A stretch of 64,000 nucleotides of DNA from Paraburkholderia sp. BL23I1N1 (GTDB lineage: Bacteria > Pseudomonadota > Gammaproteobacteria > Burkholderiales > Burkholderiaceae). Each line of letters begins with the position of its first letter. The stretch's first letter is position 1. Under the pieces are notes generated by a model. That model had not been told where the DNA came from, searched no databases, and saw only the letters and a program-made list of their open reading frames with translations. Of the stretch, positions 1-8,571 are shown in pieces. The stretch spans positions 3,782,001 to 3,846,000 of the forward strand of contig NZ_RAPV01000001.1 in the NCBI RefSeq assembly GCF_003610295.1. Reading direction: 5' to 3'. Made by a program: the position numbers and the translations under genes.

Positions 1-2637
1 GATCTTCTTCGTCGTCGCCAATTCGAGTTGGTCCTGTTCCTGTCTGTGTTCGTGTTGATCGGACTGGCCGGCTACGGCCTTGCTCGGGACCGCATCAAGT
101 TGGTAGAGACGGGGCACAAGGACGCGCTGACCATTGCAGAGGCCGTGCAGCTGCATATTTCGGGTGAACTTGTGCGGGCCACCCATAGCATCCTGGGCGT
201 TCGCTCGGATTTACAAGGCCATCCGGGTGCAGGCACGCGTCTGATGCAGGCTAGCCTGTCGGATGCGATGCGCTACGACACCGTTTCGGCGCGTGTTGGG
301 GTCGACCACGGTGGCGAAGTCCTGATGGTGGACCGCGCGGGCTTCTTCCTCAATCAACCCGCCATGGCAAGCGCGCTAAAGGCGGCGTTCAGGACCCTGC
401 AGGCGAACGTTGTCGAGCCCCTCCCGCTGATCCATGACGATGAGAGCGGCATCTGGTATTTACCCCTGGCGTTACGCAGCGCGGAGTCCAGCAGGGACGC
501 GGACGTTTTCTTCTCACTCGTTCCGGCGGAGAAGTTGATCGAAGCGGCCGCCAGTCTTCAATTGGTAACGGATGGACGCTTTGGTTTGTTCACGGGCGAC
601 GGGAAAAGGCTGTTCCGCTACCTTAGCCGCGAGCGCGTCTTCGAGATTCGCCCGGCTCCGGTTCCACCGAACGCGCTACGAATCCTGGCGGCGCAGCAAT
701 CGGGGACATTTGAAAGCGAATCCTCCGTCGATCGACAATACGACATATTCGGTTACTCACACTCCGACGCGCTACCGCTCTTTGTGGTGGTGGGCGTGCC
801 TAAGCGTTCGCTTGAAATCGCGTGGTTGAGACAGTCTGCCGTGCAGCTTTTTTTACTGTTGGCAGGGACTATTGCATCGCTTGTCTTCGGTTTGCGACTG
901 AAGAAGACCGTTCTGGACCTGAGGGGCAGCCACAGCCAGTATCGGCAACTGTTCAGATCGGTGGGCGACGGATTGGTTATTCTGAATCGCGACGGCGTCA
1001 TCCAGAAATGCAATCAGGCGGCTTCCCGCCTTTTGCGTGTTGGATCGGAACAGGATCTCGCCGGTGTGAATCTTTTCCATCTGACTGTTACGGATAGAGA
1101 TTCAGCGGTGGTCGAGTCCCGCGGACTAAGACAACTGCGCAAACTCCAGCCGGGCGAAACGTGCATCCATGACTGGCAATTTCGGCGCGTTGGCCAGTCG
1201 GGCATGGTCCACGTGAAAATGCAGCTATTCGCGTCTCCGCACGAGACGGATGCATGCGTCACCGCGCTGCTGCGAGACGTGACGGCCGAGCGCGAGTACC
1301 TTGCGCGGCAGGAATTTCTCGCCCGGCACGATGCGCTCACGGGGCTGCTGAATCGTTCCGCGTTCCTCGATCATCTTGCTAGCCGAATCGGCCGCGATTC
1401 GAACACGTCGTTCTTCGTTGCGTTTGTGGACTTGAACCGTTTCAAGGACATTAACGATTCATTGGGGCATCACGCTGGCGACACGGTCCTTGAAATTCTG
1501 GGCGGGAGACTAAGCCGCGTGCTTGGAAGCCGGTCTGGCTGCATTGGCAGACTTGGGGGGGACGAAATTGCGGTTTGCGCGGACCCGACGCAATGGGCAG
1601 GTGGCGTCGCCGAGTTTTGCGACGAATTGCACGCAGCCGTGCAAAGAACCTTCACGCTCAACGATGCGAATTTCGAAATTTCCGCGAGTGTCGGCATCGC
1701 GGTCTATCCCGATGACGCAACCGATCCCGAGCAGCTTCTGCGCTGTGCCGACATTGCCATGTATTCCGCAAAACGGGCATTGATTCCGTTTGAGCACTAT
1801 TCGTCGAAGCTGGATTGCTACGCGCCGCGCTCATTGACCTTCAAGTCCGATTTTGCGCGCGCCATCCGCAACGGCGATCTGGCGCTGGCGTACCAGCCAA
1901 AAGTGCGCTTGAGCGATGGGGCCCTGGTCGGCTTCGAGGCATTGGCGCGATGGACACATCCGAGTCAGGGTGCCATATCGCCTGGTATTTTCGTTCCTTT
2001 GGCGGAAACGACGGAGTTGATTTATCCCTTTACGGATCGCGTGATCCGGATGGCGATGCAGCAACTGAAGTGGTGGTCGCTGCTGGATCGGAGGGCGTCG
2101 GTATCTGTCAACGTTAGCGTGAACAATCTGCTGCATCGGGATTTCGTGGCGCAAGTACGCGCATTGCTCGTCGAGTTCGATGTTTCGCCCGAGCAACTCG
2201 AACTGGAAGTCACGGAAAGCGCACTGATGAGCGATCCCGGTACGGCACTGATGCAACTTTGTCAGATTCGGGACATCGGCGTCAGACTGTCTATCGACGA
2301 CTTTGGCGCGGGCCACTCTTCGCTCGCTTATCTGAAGAGGCTTCCTGTCCACATCCTGAAGATCGATCGCTCCTTTATTGCCTCACTCATGACCGAAGAA
2401 GCGGATCGCCGGATCGTGGAATCGTCCATCGCGCTGGCGCATAGCTTCAATCTGGAAGTGGTGGCCGAGGGGGTGGAAACGTCCGAGGTAGCCGACTTAC
2501 TGACGAACATGGGATGCGATATCGCGCAAGGCTACTTCTATGGCCGGCCGGCGGGAGCGGAGGAGATGACCGCGCAGTGGTTGTCGAAAGATTCGGCCGG
2601 TGCGAAAGCGAGGCGACCGGCAACGACAATGGTATGA
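1..2637 (+). CDS. GGDEF-EAL cyclic-di-GMP signalling protein, left end cut off
   Basis: The frame is open to the left edge, so the true start is probably outside the window; the first candidate start inside is TTG at 28, and residues are numbered from there. A membrane segment lies at the N-terminus, then a periplasmic sensor-like region, a second membrane segment near residues 272-290, a PAS-like domain around 300-420, a GGDEF domain with GGDEI at 510-514, and an EAL domain (E637 in EALARW). The EAL half has its usual catalytic signatures: ELEVTES, DDFGAG, KIDRSF and EGVE. The GGDEF half keeps the GGDE core, so both synthesis and breakdown of c-di-GMP are possible. The inhibitory RxxD site five residues upstream of GGDEF is absent (SRSG instead). 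The gene converges on the next one with a 26-base gap. The ligand sensed is unknown. Confidence 0.9.
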   Translation, partial: DLLRRRQFELVLFLSVFVLIGLAGYGLARDRIKLVETGHKDALTIAEAVQLHISGELVRATHSILGVRSDLQGHPGAGTRLMQASLSDAMRYDTVSARVGVDHGGEVLMVDRAGFFLNQPAMASALKAAFRTLQANVVEPLPLIHDDESGIWYLPLALRSAESSRDADVFFSLVPAEKLIEAAASLQLVTDGRFGLFTGDGKRLFRYLSRERVFEIRPAPVPPNALRILAAQQSGTFESESSVDRQYDIFGYSHSDALPLFVVVGVPKRSLEIAWLRQSAVQLFLLLAGTIASLVFGLRLKKTVLDLRGSHSQYRQLFRSVGDGLVILNRDGVIQKCNQAASRLLRVGSEQDLAGVNLFHLTVTDRDSAVVESRGLRQLRKLQPGETCIHDWQFRRVGQSGMVHVKMQLFASPHETDACVTALLRDVTAEREYLARQEFLARHDALTGLLNRSAFLDHLASRIGRDSNTSFFVAFVDLNRFKDINDSLGHHAGDTVLEILGGRLSRVLGSRSGCIGRLGGDEIAVCADPTQWAGGVAEFCDELHAAVQRTFTLNDANFEISASVGIAVYPDDATDPEQLLRCADIAMYSAKRALIPFEHYSSKLDCYAPRSLTFKSDFARAIRNGDLALAYQPKVRLSDGALVGFEALARWTHPSQGAISPGIFVPLAETTELIYPFTDRVIRMAMQQLKWWSLLDRRASVSVNVSVNNLLHRDFVAQVRALLVEFDVSPEQLELEVTESALMSDPGTALMQLCQIRDIGVRLSIDDFGAGHSSLAYLKRLPVHILKIDRSFIASLMTEEADRRIVESSIALAHSFNLEVVAEGVETSEVADLLTNMGCDIAQGYFYGRPAGAEEMTAQWLSKDSAGAKARRPATTMV

Positions 2638-2663
2638 GTGTGACGGTGCAAATTGGAAATGCG

Positions 2664-2924
2664 TTATTGAAACGGATTCTGCACCACGCCCGGTTTCGCA
2701 TCCGGCTCGTCTTTCACCTTCGCCGGCAAATTGGGCTGCGCCTGCAGCGCAGTCACCACCGCATCGATCGCTTCCTTCAATGCAAGCGCCGCCTTCAGCC
2801 CGCGCTGATCTTGCGTCAACTCCAGCGTTCCGTTCAGCACCACGCGTGTGGTGCCGTTGCTGACAGTGAGTGCGTCGCCCTGGATGTTGAGCACGTCGTC
2901 ATCGTTCGAATAGGGTTTAAACAC
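2664..2924 (-). CDS. Small hypothetical protein, coupled to the upstream nuclease
   Basis: This is an 86-residue soluble protein that I do not recognise by family. It is rich in Asp, Ala and Leu and has a predicted helical middle (about residues 40-65). The GTG start is chosen because GGAGGAC sits 9 bases upstream. The start overlaps the stop of the nuclease gene by 8 bases, which suggests translational coupling. There is no signal peptide. It might be an immunity or accessory protein for the nuclease, but that is only inferred from the overlap. Confidence 0.65.
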   Translation of the reverse strand: MFKPYSNDDDVLNIQGDALTVSNGTTRVVLNGTLELTQDQRGLKAALALKEAIDAVVTALQAQPNLPAKVKDEPDAKPGVVQNPFQ

Positions 2925-3666
2925 CTTTCAGTCCTCCCGGTCGCTGGTCTTTGAGATTCTCCGGAATACCCGGAAAACGGATGCCCGAGGCCGCCTCGAG
3001 CTCGTGAATCGTCCTGAGGTCGTAGCGGTTGGTCGAAACGTTGTCCACCACCACCGCGAACGCCATTTGCCGGGACGGCACGTAGACCACCTTGAACAAT
3101 TGCGTCGGTACGAAGACGCGCGTCGGTCCGATTGTCTGCAGTTGCTGGCCGTTGAAAATCGGTCCGGTAATCACATAGACATCGTTGTACGACACCGCGA
3201 TCTTACGCACCGACGTTTCAATACGCGCCCACAGGCGCTGATTGTTCTCGCGGTTCTGCGGCACGACGTTGGCCAGCGAAAACGATTGTGCCATCGCTTC
3301 CTGATTCCAGCGATTGCCTGCCGGGCTCATATGCCCGCGATCGAAGCCGCTGCGCTTATAGTCCGCGAGCGTTGCGCCTTCGCCGTCGGGCAAACGCGCG
3401 TCTTCGAAGAATTTGTTGGTGCGCACCATGTCTTTGGCGGCTTCGATATGGTCGCGCGTCAGATGCTCGGCGGACCACAGCGGACCATGCGTGATACCCG
3501 AATGCAGCACAGCGAAATCGCTGTAGCAAAGCATGCGCGTTTTCGGCGCCATCTTCTGATTGGTCAGAACCGGCCATTGCGCATTCGGGGTGAACTGGGT
3601 GCAGGAAGGCGCCGCGCTCGCGTGAGCGGCAACGGCGAACAACAGACAGGCAAACCACTTCTTCAT
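2917..3666 (-). CDS. Secreted DNA/RNA non-specific endonuclease (NUC1/NucA family)
   Basis: This 249-residue protein starts with a clear signal peptide (cleavage near residues 18-19, ASA-AP), so it probably acts in the periplasm or outside the cell. It carries the family signature DRGHMSPAGN, in which the His is the general base, followed by the ANVVPQNRENNQRLW block that supplies the metal-binding Asn. Length and motif order fit the beta-beta-alpha metal nuclease family, which cleaves DNA and RNA without sequence preference. The next gene on the same strand overlaps its end. A role in nutrient scavenging or in degrading extracellular DNA is plausible but inferred. Confidence 0.9.
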   Translation of the reverse strand: MKKWFACLLFAVAAHASAAPSCTQFTPNAQWPVLTNQKMAPKTRMLCYSDFAVLHSGITHGPLWSAEHLTRDHIEAAKDMVRTNKFFEDARLPDGEGATLADYKRSGFDRGHMSPAGNRWNQEAMAQSFSLANVVPQNRENNQRLWARIETSVRKIAVSYNDVYVITGPIFNGQQLQTIGPTRVFVPTQLFKVVYVPSRQMAFAVVVDNVSTNRYDLRTIHELEAASGIRFPGIPENLKDQRPGGLKGV

Positions 3667-3891
3667 GTTTCAATCAGTTGAAGGATCGGGGGGCGCAAGT
3701 ATAGCGTCGGAGGCCTGTATCGAGAGAGGTGGAATGCAGGAAATTACAGAGGAACGAAGCGGATTTTGCGCGGCGCCGGCGGCGATCAAAATGGTGCAAA
3801 GCGTATGAAGTGCATGGCGCACGGCAAAAGCGCCGCACCAAAAAAAACGGGCCGCTTTGCAGCGACCCTAATGCGTGGAATTCAAACTCTA

Positions 3892-3924
3892 CGCGCGCAA
3901 ACTTAAGATCGACTTAAGCGCGCG
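3892..3924. repeat. Bipartite palindrome
   Basis: CGCGCG at 3892-3897 and CTTAAG at 3902-3907 are mirrored by CTTAAG at 3913-3918 and CGCGCG at 3919-3924, around the 5-base centre ATCGA; four extra bases interrupt the left arm. CTTAAG is itself a palindrome. There is no T-run, so it is not a standard terminator. It could be a protein-binding site. Confidence 0.6.
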
Positions 3925-3954
3925 GTGCAGAGTATCGAATAGGTTGAAGATCGA

Positions 3955-4001
3955 ACTCGCAAACCAATCCCCCGCACACGAACGGTGCGGTTTGAACGAG
4001 T
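3955..4001. other. Long interrupted stem-loop
   Basis: Nested pairs ACTCG/CGAGT, CAAAC/GTTTG and CCGCAC/GTGCGG close around a 7-base loop (3978-3984). On the plus strand it is followed by AAAAA rather than T, so it is not an intrinsic terminator in that direction. It could be part of a small RNA or a regulatory hairpin. Confidence 0.5.
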
Positions 4002-4033
4002 AAAAATTTCGACCGGCGAAAAAGTGCCGGAAC

Positions 4034-4396
4034 TTAATTGCCGAATACGCTGTGCTCGGCATGCACGTTCTGGCGGTCGACGGCCTGCAAGCGCCAGAAG
4101 CCGCTCGTCGCTGCGTGTGTGGGCAAGGCTGTCCAGGCCGCGGCGCCTTGCGCCGCGCTCACACGTTGCTTGCGATCAACATGCAATCCACGCAGCGTGC
4201 ATAGCGGCGCATCCGCGCTTGGCGCACAGAGCGTTGTCACGCCGTCGTCGTCGTCGTGTAACTCGCCCCACGGGGGCAGATCGATCCCTTGATGCGCTTC
4301 TCTCGACCACCGGTGTTCTTCGGTGTCGAGCCATAGCACAGCGTAGTCATGGCTGACGGTGGGATCGGAACCGTTGATGAGGATGGTCAGGCGCAT
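4034..4396 (-). CDS. Hypothetical protein
   Basis: This is a 120-residue soluble protein with no signal peptide and no family that I recognise. The ATG at 4396 is preferred over an upstream TTG at 4411. The sequence holds an acidic HDDDDG stretch near the middle. It is divergent from the DUF4410 gene that starts at 4557. The function is unknown. Confidence 0.6.
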   Translation of the reverse strand: MRLTILINGSDPTVSHDYAVLWLDTEEHRWSREAHQGIDLPPWGELHDDDDGVTTLCAPSADAPLCTLRGLHVDRKQRVSAAQGAAAWTALPTHAATSGFWRLQAVDRQNVHAEHSVFGN

Positions 4397-4556
4397 AGCA
4401 GTTCCGTACAAATTGCGAAGTATTGCTTTATCAGTCTATGCCGCAACGTGCGTTATGCAAGGCAAAAAGGGTCGACGATCGGGAACGAAAAAACATACGT
4501 CCAGCGCATCCGGTTGTACGATAGCCGCCTCAGTAAAACTTTCGCGGAGCCGCACC

Positions 4557-5231
4557 ATGCTGCGTCGATTTTTCCAACTTTCGGTAATCGCGGGATGCCT
4601 GAGTGCGGTACCGGCACTCAGTGCCGCGGCGGATAGCGCGCCCTTCGCGGCGCCGGCGCCGATCGTCTATGTGGCCGACTTCGACCTCGACGTGGCCAAC
4701 GTGACACCTGACAGCGGACCCGGGGAACGACTGCGCCGCCTGCGGGGTCTGCTGCCGAGCGGCCCCGGCCCGATGGGCAAGGACAAGAATCCGCAGGATC
4801 ACGCCAAGGACATCGTGAACGAGATGGCGGACGCGCTTACGGCGGATCTGAAAAAAGGTGGCGTCGATGCACGCCGCCTTGCGTCCGGTCAGCCGTTGCC
4901 CGCAACGGGTTGGCAAGTGCGCGGCGTGTTTCTGAATGTCGACGACGGCAATCGTCTAAGACGCGCCATGGTCGGTCTCGGTGCGGGTCAGAACAATATT
5001 CAGGTCGTGGTGTCGTGCGACAGCCTGGGGTCGGCTGACTTGCCGCCGCTCTATCAGGCTGTGGAAGAGGCCGACAGCAAGAGTAAGCCGGGCGCGGTGA
5101 TCAAACTCAATCCCTACGTGATCGCGGCCAAGTTCGTGATGGCGAGCGGCGATGAGAAAAAGACGATCAAGAAGACCGCGCAAGAGATCTCGGATGCGGT
5201 GATTGCGAAGCTGCACGGGGTGGCGCAGTGA
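4557..5231 (+). CDS. DUF4410-type exported protein
   Basis: This is a 224-residue protein starting at the ATG at 4557, which has GGAG about 8 bases upstream and opens a good signal peptide (MLRRFFQLSVIAGCLSAVP). Longer frames from 4359 would bury that signal peptide and are rejected. The mature part (VYVADFDLD, then a helical NEMADALTADLKKGG block and the GWQVRGVFLNVDDGNRLRRAMVGLGAG stretch, which begins a glycine-rich beta segment) resembles the DUF4410 family of envelope proteins. No Cys at the cleavage site, so it is probably periplasmic rather than a lipoprotein. The function of this family is unknown. Confidence 0.75.
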   Translation: MLRRFFQLSVIAGCLSAVPALSAAADSAPFAAPAPIVYVADFDLDVANVTPDSGPGERLRRLRGLLPSGPGPMGKDKNPQDHAKDIVNEMADALTADLKKGGVDARRLASGQPLPATGWQVRGVFLNVDDGNRLRRAMVGLGAGQNNIQVVVSCDSLGSADLPPLYQAVEEADSKSKPGAVIKLNPYVIAAKFVMASGDEKKTIKKTAQEISDAVIAKLHGVAQ

Positions 5232-5264
5232 TTGACGCACTGCTTGCTCACCCCGCGAGCTAAG

Positions 5265-5302
5265 TAAGTGACGCAGGTAAGTGACGCAACTAAGCGACGC
5301 AG
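5265..5302. repeat. Three 13-base tandem repeats
   Basis: The unit TAAGTGACGCAGG starts at 5265, 5278 and 5291 with small changes (TAAGTGACGCAAC, TAAGCGACGCAGC) and a partial fourth copy TAAG at 5304. It lies between the convergent ends of the DUF4410 and phosphatase genes. Confidence 0.8.
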
Positions 5303-5311
5303 CTAAGCCTC

Positions 5312-6997
5312 TCAGGCCAGATTCAGCGTACCCGTCAAATCGCCAAGCGGCGCCAGGCCGTTCTGCGCAAAAGCCCGATCTCGTGCGGCAATTCCATCGA
5401 GCGGCGCCAGCCCATGCACGCGGCTAATCAGGCGAAGAATCGAATTGGTGTCGTACACCGTGTGATCGACATAGCCCTTCTTCGCCAGCGGCGAAATCAC
5501 CAACGCGGGAACCCGCGATCCCGGCCCCCAGCGGTCGCCCTTTGGCGGCGCGACCGGATCCCACCAGCCGCCGTTCTCATCGACCGTGACGACCACGACC
5601 GTACTGGCCCACCGCGGGCCGCGCTGAAGATGCTCAATCACCGTCGCGATGTGACGATCCCCTGAAGCGACGTCCGCGTACCCCGCGTGCATGTTCAGGT
5701 CGCCTTGCGGTTTGTAGAACGTGACCGCCGGCAAACGCCCCGCGTCGATGTCGGCAAGCAGACGATTGGTGGACGCGTCGTCGCCGAGTCCCGCGTCGCG
5801 CAGATACTTGCGCCGCGCGGCCGTGCCCGGCGCGTAATTGGCAAAGTAGTTGAACGGCTGATGGTGGTACTGGAAGTCCGGCACCGCGCCCGTATCCTGA
5901 TGCTCCAGCGCGTACTGCCACGCACCGCTGTACCACGCCCAGTCGACGCCCTTGTCCGTCAGACGGTCGCCGATCGTCGCGAAGTTCTGCGGCGGCATCA
6001 CGCGCGGATTCGACGGGTCGGCGAGCGCGGGATTGCCACCTTCGGCCGGACGCACACTGCTCGGCTGGAACGGCGGCGCCATCGTGTTGACGGCGTAGCC
6101 GTCGGCGGTAAACGCACCGTCGTTGACGAATTTCGGCGGACCGTCGAGCGCGGATGCCGGCGAGTCCGGCGCCACCTTGAGCCGTGTGCCGGTCGGATCG
6201 TCTCCGTCGAGCACCGAGACCATTTTCTTCGCCGGACTGTTGTGGATGTCGGGATAGAACGGCGCCTGCGCCGCGATCAGAAAGATGTGGTTCAGCCACG
6301 ACCCGCCGAAGGCCGCCATGAAGAAGTTGTCGCACAGCGTGTATTGCTGCGCGAGATTCCACAGACGCAGCGTGTCGGCGGAATTACGGTAATGCCCCAT
6401 CACCAGGCCGCCGGAGTCGCCCCATGCGGCAAACTGATTGTTGCGCCCGGCGTTGATCTGCATCTGATTCTGATAGAAGCGGTGTATCAGATCGCGGGTG
6501 ATCACGCCGTTCGGCAATGGTGCGCCTTGCGCGTCGGTGATATGGAACGGGCCGTTGCGCAGGTTGCCGATATCCTTCTGACCGATCATGTAGCGCTTGC
6601 CGTCCACCTCCTGGGCTTGCGGCACGAGGCCGCCCCAGATTGCCGGCAGGCGCGGCAGCGGCGTCTTGCCGTCGCGGTCGAGTTGCAGATAGCGCTCGGC
6701 GCTCACCGCATCCAGTGGATGCTGGACGCCGGGAAAGTTGCCGTACAGGTTCGCGAAGCTGCGGTTCTCGGCGTAGATCACCACGATCTGTTTGACCTGG
6801 TCGCGTAGCGCGGCGTCGAGCCGCAAGTCGGCGGCGCTGCGCGGCGCCATCTCGCTCGCGGCACCTTGCTCGGTCTTGCAACCGGTCAGCGCGAGTCCGA
6901 GGCCGACCGCGGCGATCCCGGTCAGGACACGGCGGCGTTCGGGGTCGTCGGGGGTGTCGTCGGGGTTTGGCGGCAGGGTGGAGTCGTTGTCTGTCAT
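5312..6997 (-). CDS. AcpA-type acid phosphatase / phosphoesterase (PF04185 superfamily)
   Basis: This 561-residue protein has an ERRRVLTG twin-arginine-like stretch (residues 20-27), a hydrophobic segment and a lipobox LALTGC with Cys at 40, so it is likely exported and lipid-anchored. The core opens with IVVIYAENRSFANLYGNFPG, the nucleophile and metal region of the phosphoesterase superfamily. Later blocks are NHIFLIAAQAPFYPD and VVVVTVDENGGWWDPV, the latter supplying Asp and Glu ligands. Length and order match Francisella AcpA-like acid phosphatases rather than phospholipase C, whose relative is encoded at 44131-46263. It probably releases phosphate from organic phosphates in the envelope. 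Confidence 0.85.
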   Translation of the reverse strand: MTDNDSTLPPNPDDTPDDPERRRVLTGIAAVGLGLALTGCKTEQGAASEMAPRSAADLRLDAALRDQVKQIVVIYAENRSFANLYGNFPGVQHPLDAVSAERYLQLDRDGKTPLPRLPAIWGGLVPQAQEVDGKRYMIGQKDIGNLRNGPFHITDAQGAPLPNGVITRDLIHRFYQNQMQINAGRNNQFAAWGDSGGLVMGHYRNSADTLRLWNLAQQYTLCDNFFMAAFGGSWLNHIFLIAAQAPFYPDIHNSPAKKMVSVLDGDDPTGTRLKVAPDSPASALDGPPKFVNDGAFTADGYAVNTMAPPFQPSSVRPAEGGNPALADPSNPRVMPPQNFATIGDRLTDKGVDWAWYSGAWQYALEHQDTGAVPDFQYHHQPFNYFANYAPGTAARRKYLRDAGLGDDASTNRLLADIDAGRLPAVTFYKPQGDLNMHAGYADVASGDRHIATVIEHLQRGPRWASTVVVVTVDENGGWWDPVAPPKGDRWGPGSRVPALVISPLAKKGYVDHTVYDTNSILRLISRVHGLAPLDGIAARDRAFAQNGLAPLGDLTGTLNLA

Positions 6998-7112
6998 CGG
7001 TAGGTTTCGAGGTTAGCGTGACGGGCGCATGACAATCAGACAGCTGCCGCTCGGGGCGGCGTGCGCGCGGCACCGGGTTCAGAATCGAAGGGGCCGGAAG
7101 GTTCCGGCACAG

Positions 7113-7400
7113 CTAAGGTAATCGTCGCTTCACGCGCCAACTGCTGTGCGTCGAATCGATGGCGAATAGAAGCCAATGTCTGGCGTCCACAGGATGACGC
7201 CGCTGCGTAGCGTAACCGTCAACGGTCAACTCGAGTTCATCGAAAGTCCGCCGATGGCAGGTGGCGTGCGCCCCGGAGCCGTCCGCGAATTCGACTATCG
7301 CTGCGGCCGCGCCGGCCGGTTCGGGCAGATGCGCGATTTGCACGGCGCAGCCCGGATAAAGATGTGAATCGGCAACCTGGATCTGGACGGAATCGGACAT
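7113..7400 (-). CDS. Small hypothetical protein
   Basis: This is a 95-residue soluble protein. The ATG at 7400 follows GGAGG with an 8-base spacer, so longer frames are rejected. It has an N-terminal beta-rich half (MSDSVQIQVADSHLYPG), a Cys-His pair (ATCHRRTF) and a basic C-terminus. I do not recognise a family. Its translation-start region resembles that of the GNAT gene at 27798. Confidence 0.65.
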   Translation of the reverse strand: MSDSVQIQVADSHLYPGCAVQIAHLPEPAGAAAAIVEFADGSGAHATCHRRTFDELELTVDGYATQRRHPVDARHWLLFAIDSTHSSWRVKRRLP

Positions 7401-7599
7401 GAGCGTGGCCTCCGGACGCCTGGCGGGAGCCAACGGGCGGCAATGAGACCTCGCGCGATGGACCGCACCAAAGAATAGCACCGGGATAGCACCGCGCGAA
7501 ACGATCGCGGTGGCGATAAATGACCTGCGGATGCTTCGCGCTATGATGTTGATCTGTATCCGATGAACAGCAGAGACAACGGCAAAGACGGCAGCCAAG

Positions 7600-8571
7600 A
7601 TGGCAAAAGAAGAGCAGACAGGAGCGGGACGCAAGCACGCGAGGCCACGCGGCGCGACGGTCGCGACTTCGCAGAACGATACGGCGTTGTCCCACGCGGA
7701 AAGCGCCGAATCCCCCGATTCCACCGACGAAGATAACGCCGGCGGATCGACTTATCTCGTGCCGGGGCTGGAGCGCGGCCTGCGCATCCTCGCCGAATTC
7801 AGCGCGCGCGAGCCGATTCTGGGCGCGCCCGAATTGTCGAAGCGTATTGGCATTCCGCGCACGACCACATTTCGTCTGCTGCAAACGCTCGAAGCTTTAG
7901 GCTTTCTAGAGCGCGTGAACGGTGACCGCTATTTCCGCCTGAGCGTCGCGGTGCTGCGACTCGGTTTCGAATACTTGAGTTCGCTCGAACTGACCGACGT
8001 CGGCACGCCGATTCTCGAACGTTTGCGCGACGCGACCGGCCTCAGCACGCATCTGCTGATCCGCGACCAGCGCGACGTGGTGTTCGTCGCCAAGGCGCAA
8101 ACCCATGAGCCGATGTTCAGTTCGGTGAAGGTGCATGTCGGCACGCGTCTGCCCGCGCACGCCACGGTGCACGGCCAGGTGCTGATGGGCGATTTGAGTT
8201 TCGAAGCATTGCGCCAGTTGTACCCCGAGCCGCAACTCGAACGTTTCACCGAACGCACGCCGGCGACCGTCGAAGAGCTGTATGGAAGAGTGCGCGAAAG
8301 CGCGGCGCTCGGTTATGCGGTGAGCGAAGCGTCTTTTGAACGGGGGATTTCGGTTGTGAGCGCGCCGGTGCGCGATCAAAGCGGCAAGATCACGGCCGCG
8401 TTGACCGTCACCATTCCGCGATCCGATATCGGCGAAGCGGAAGAGCGCGAGCCGCTCGTGATCGCGGTTTGCCAGGCGGCGCTCGAATTGTCCGAACGCC
8501 TCAGCTATCGTCCGCGGCCGGATGATCCGACCGCGGCTCAAGCGCGTCGCAGACCGGTGACGGCGAACTGA
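7600..8571 (+). CDS. IclR-family transcriptional regulator, copy 1
   Basis: This is a 323-residue regulator. A polar N-terminal extension of about 50 residues precedes the winged helix (APELSKRIGIPRTTTFRLLQTLEALGFLER), then the IclR effector domain (LRDATGLSTHLLIRDQ, SSVKVHVGTRLPAHATVHGQVLMG, FERGISVVSAPVRD). Such proteins control aromatic catabolic operons as ligand-dependent activators or repressors. It lies just beyond the porin gene, with which it converges without a single spare base (stops at 8571 and 8572). It is closely similar over its whole length to the regulator at 14130-15023. It probably controls the porin and the operon starting at 10089, which is inference from position. Confidence 0.93.
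   Translation: MAKEEQTGAGRKHARPRGATVATSQNDTALSHAESAESPDSTDEDNAGGSTYLVPGLERGLRILAEFSAREPILGAPELSKRIGIPRTTTFRLLQTLEALGFLERVNGDRYFRLSVAVLRLGFEYLSSLELTDVGTPILERLRDATGLSTHLLIRDQRDVVFVAKAQTHEPMFSSVKVHVGTRLPAHATVHGQVLMGDLSFEALRQLYPEPQLERFTERTPATVEELYGRVRESAALGYAVSEASFERGISVVSAPVRDQSGKITAALTVTIPRSDIGEAEEREPLVIAVCQAALELSERLSYRPRPDDPTAAQARRRPVTAN

Larger units (their letters stand above)
3667..4033. other. 367-base gap with two inverted-repeat structures
   Basis: I see no convincing gene here. The gap lies behind the start of the minus-strand nuclease and the end of the next minus-strand gene, so it must hold the nuclease promoter. Two strong inverted repeats lie in it (3892-3924 and 3955-4001, listed separately). 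A third, weaker stem (CCGGC/GCCGG near 4013-4030) just past the stop of the gene at 4034 could end that transcript on the minus strand. Confidence 0.5.

Noticed and set aside
3729..3917. 62-codon frame in the gap at 3667-4033
   Set aside because: It has no start signal, is Arg-rich and runs into the palindrome.
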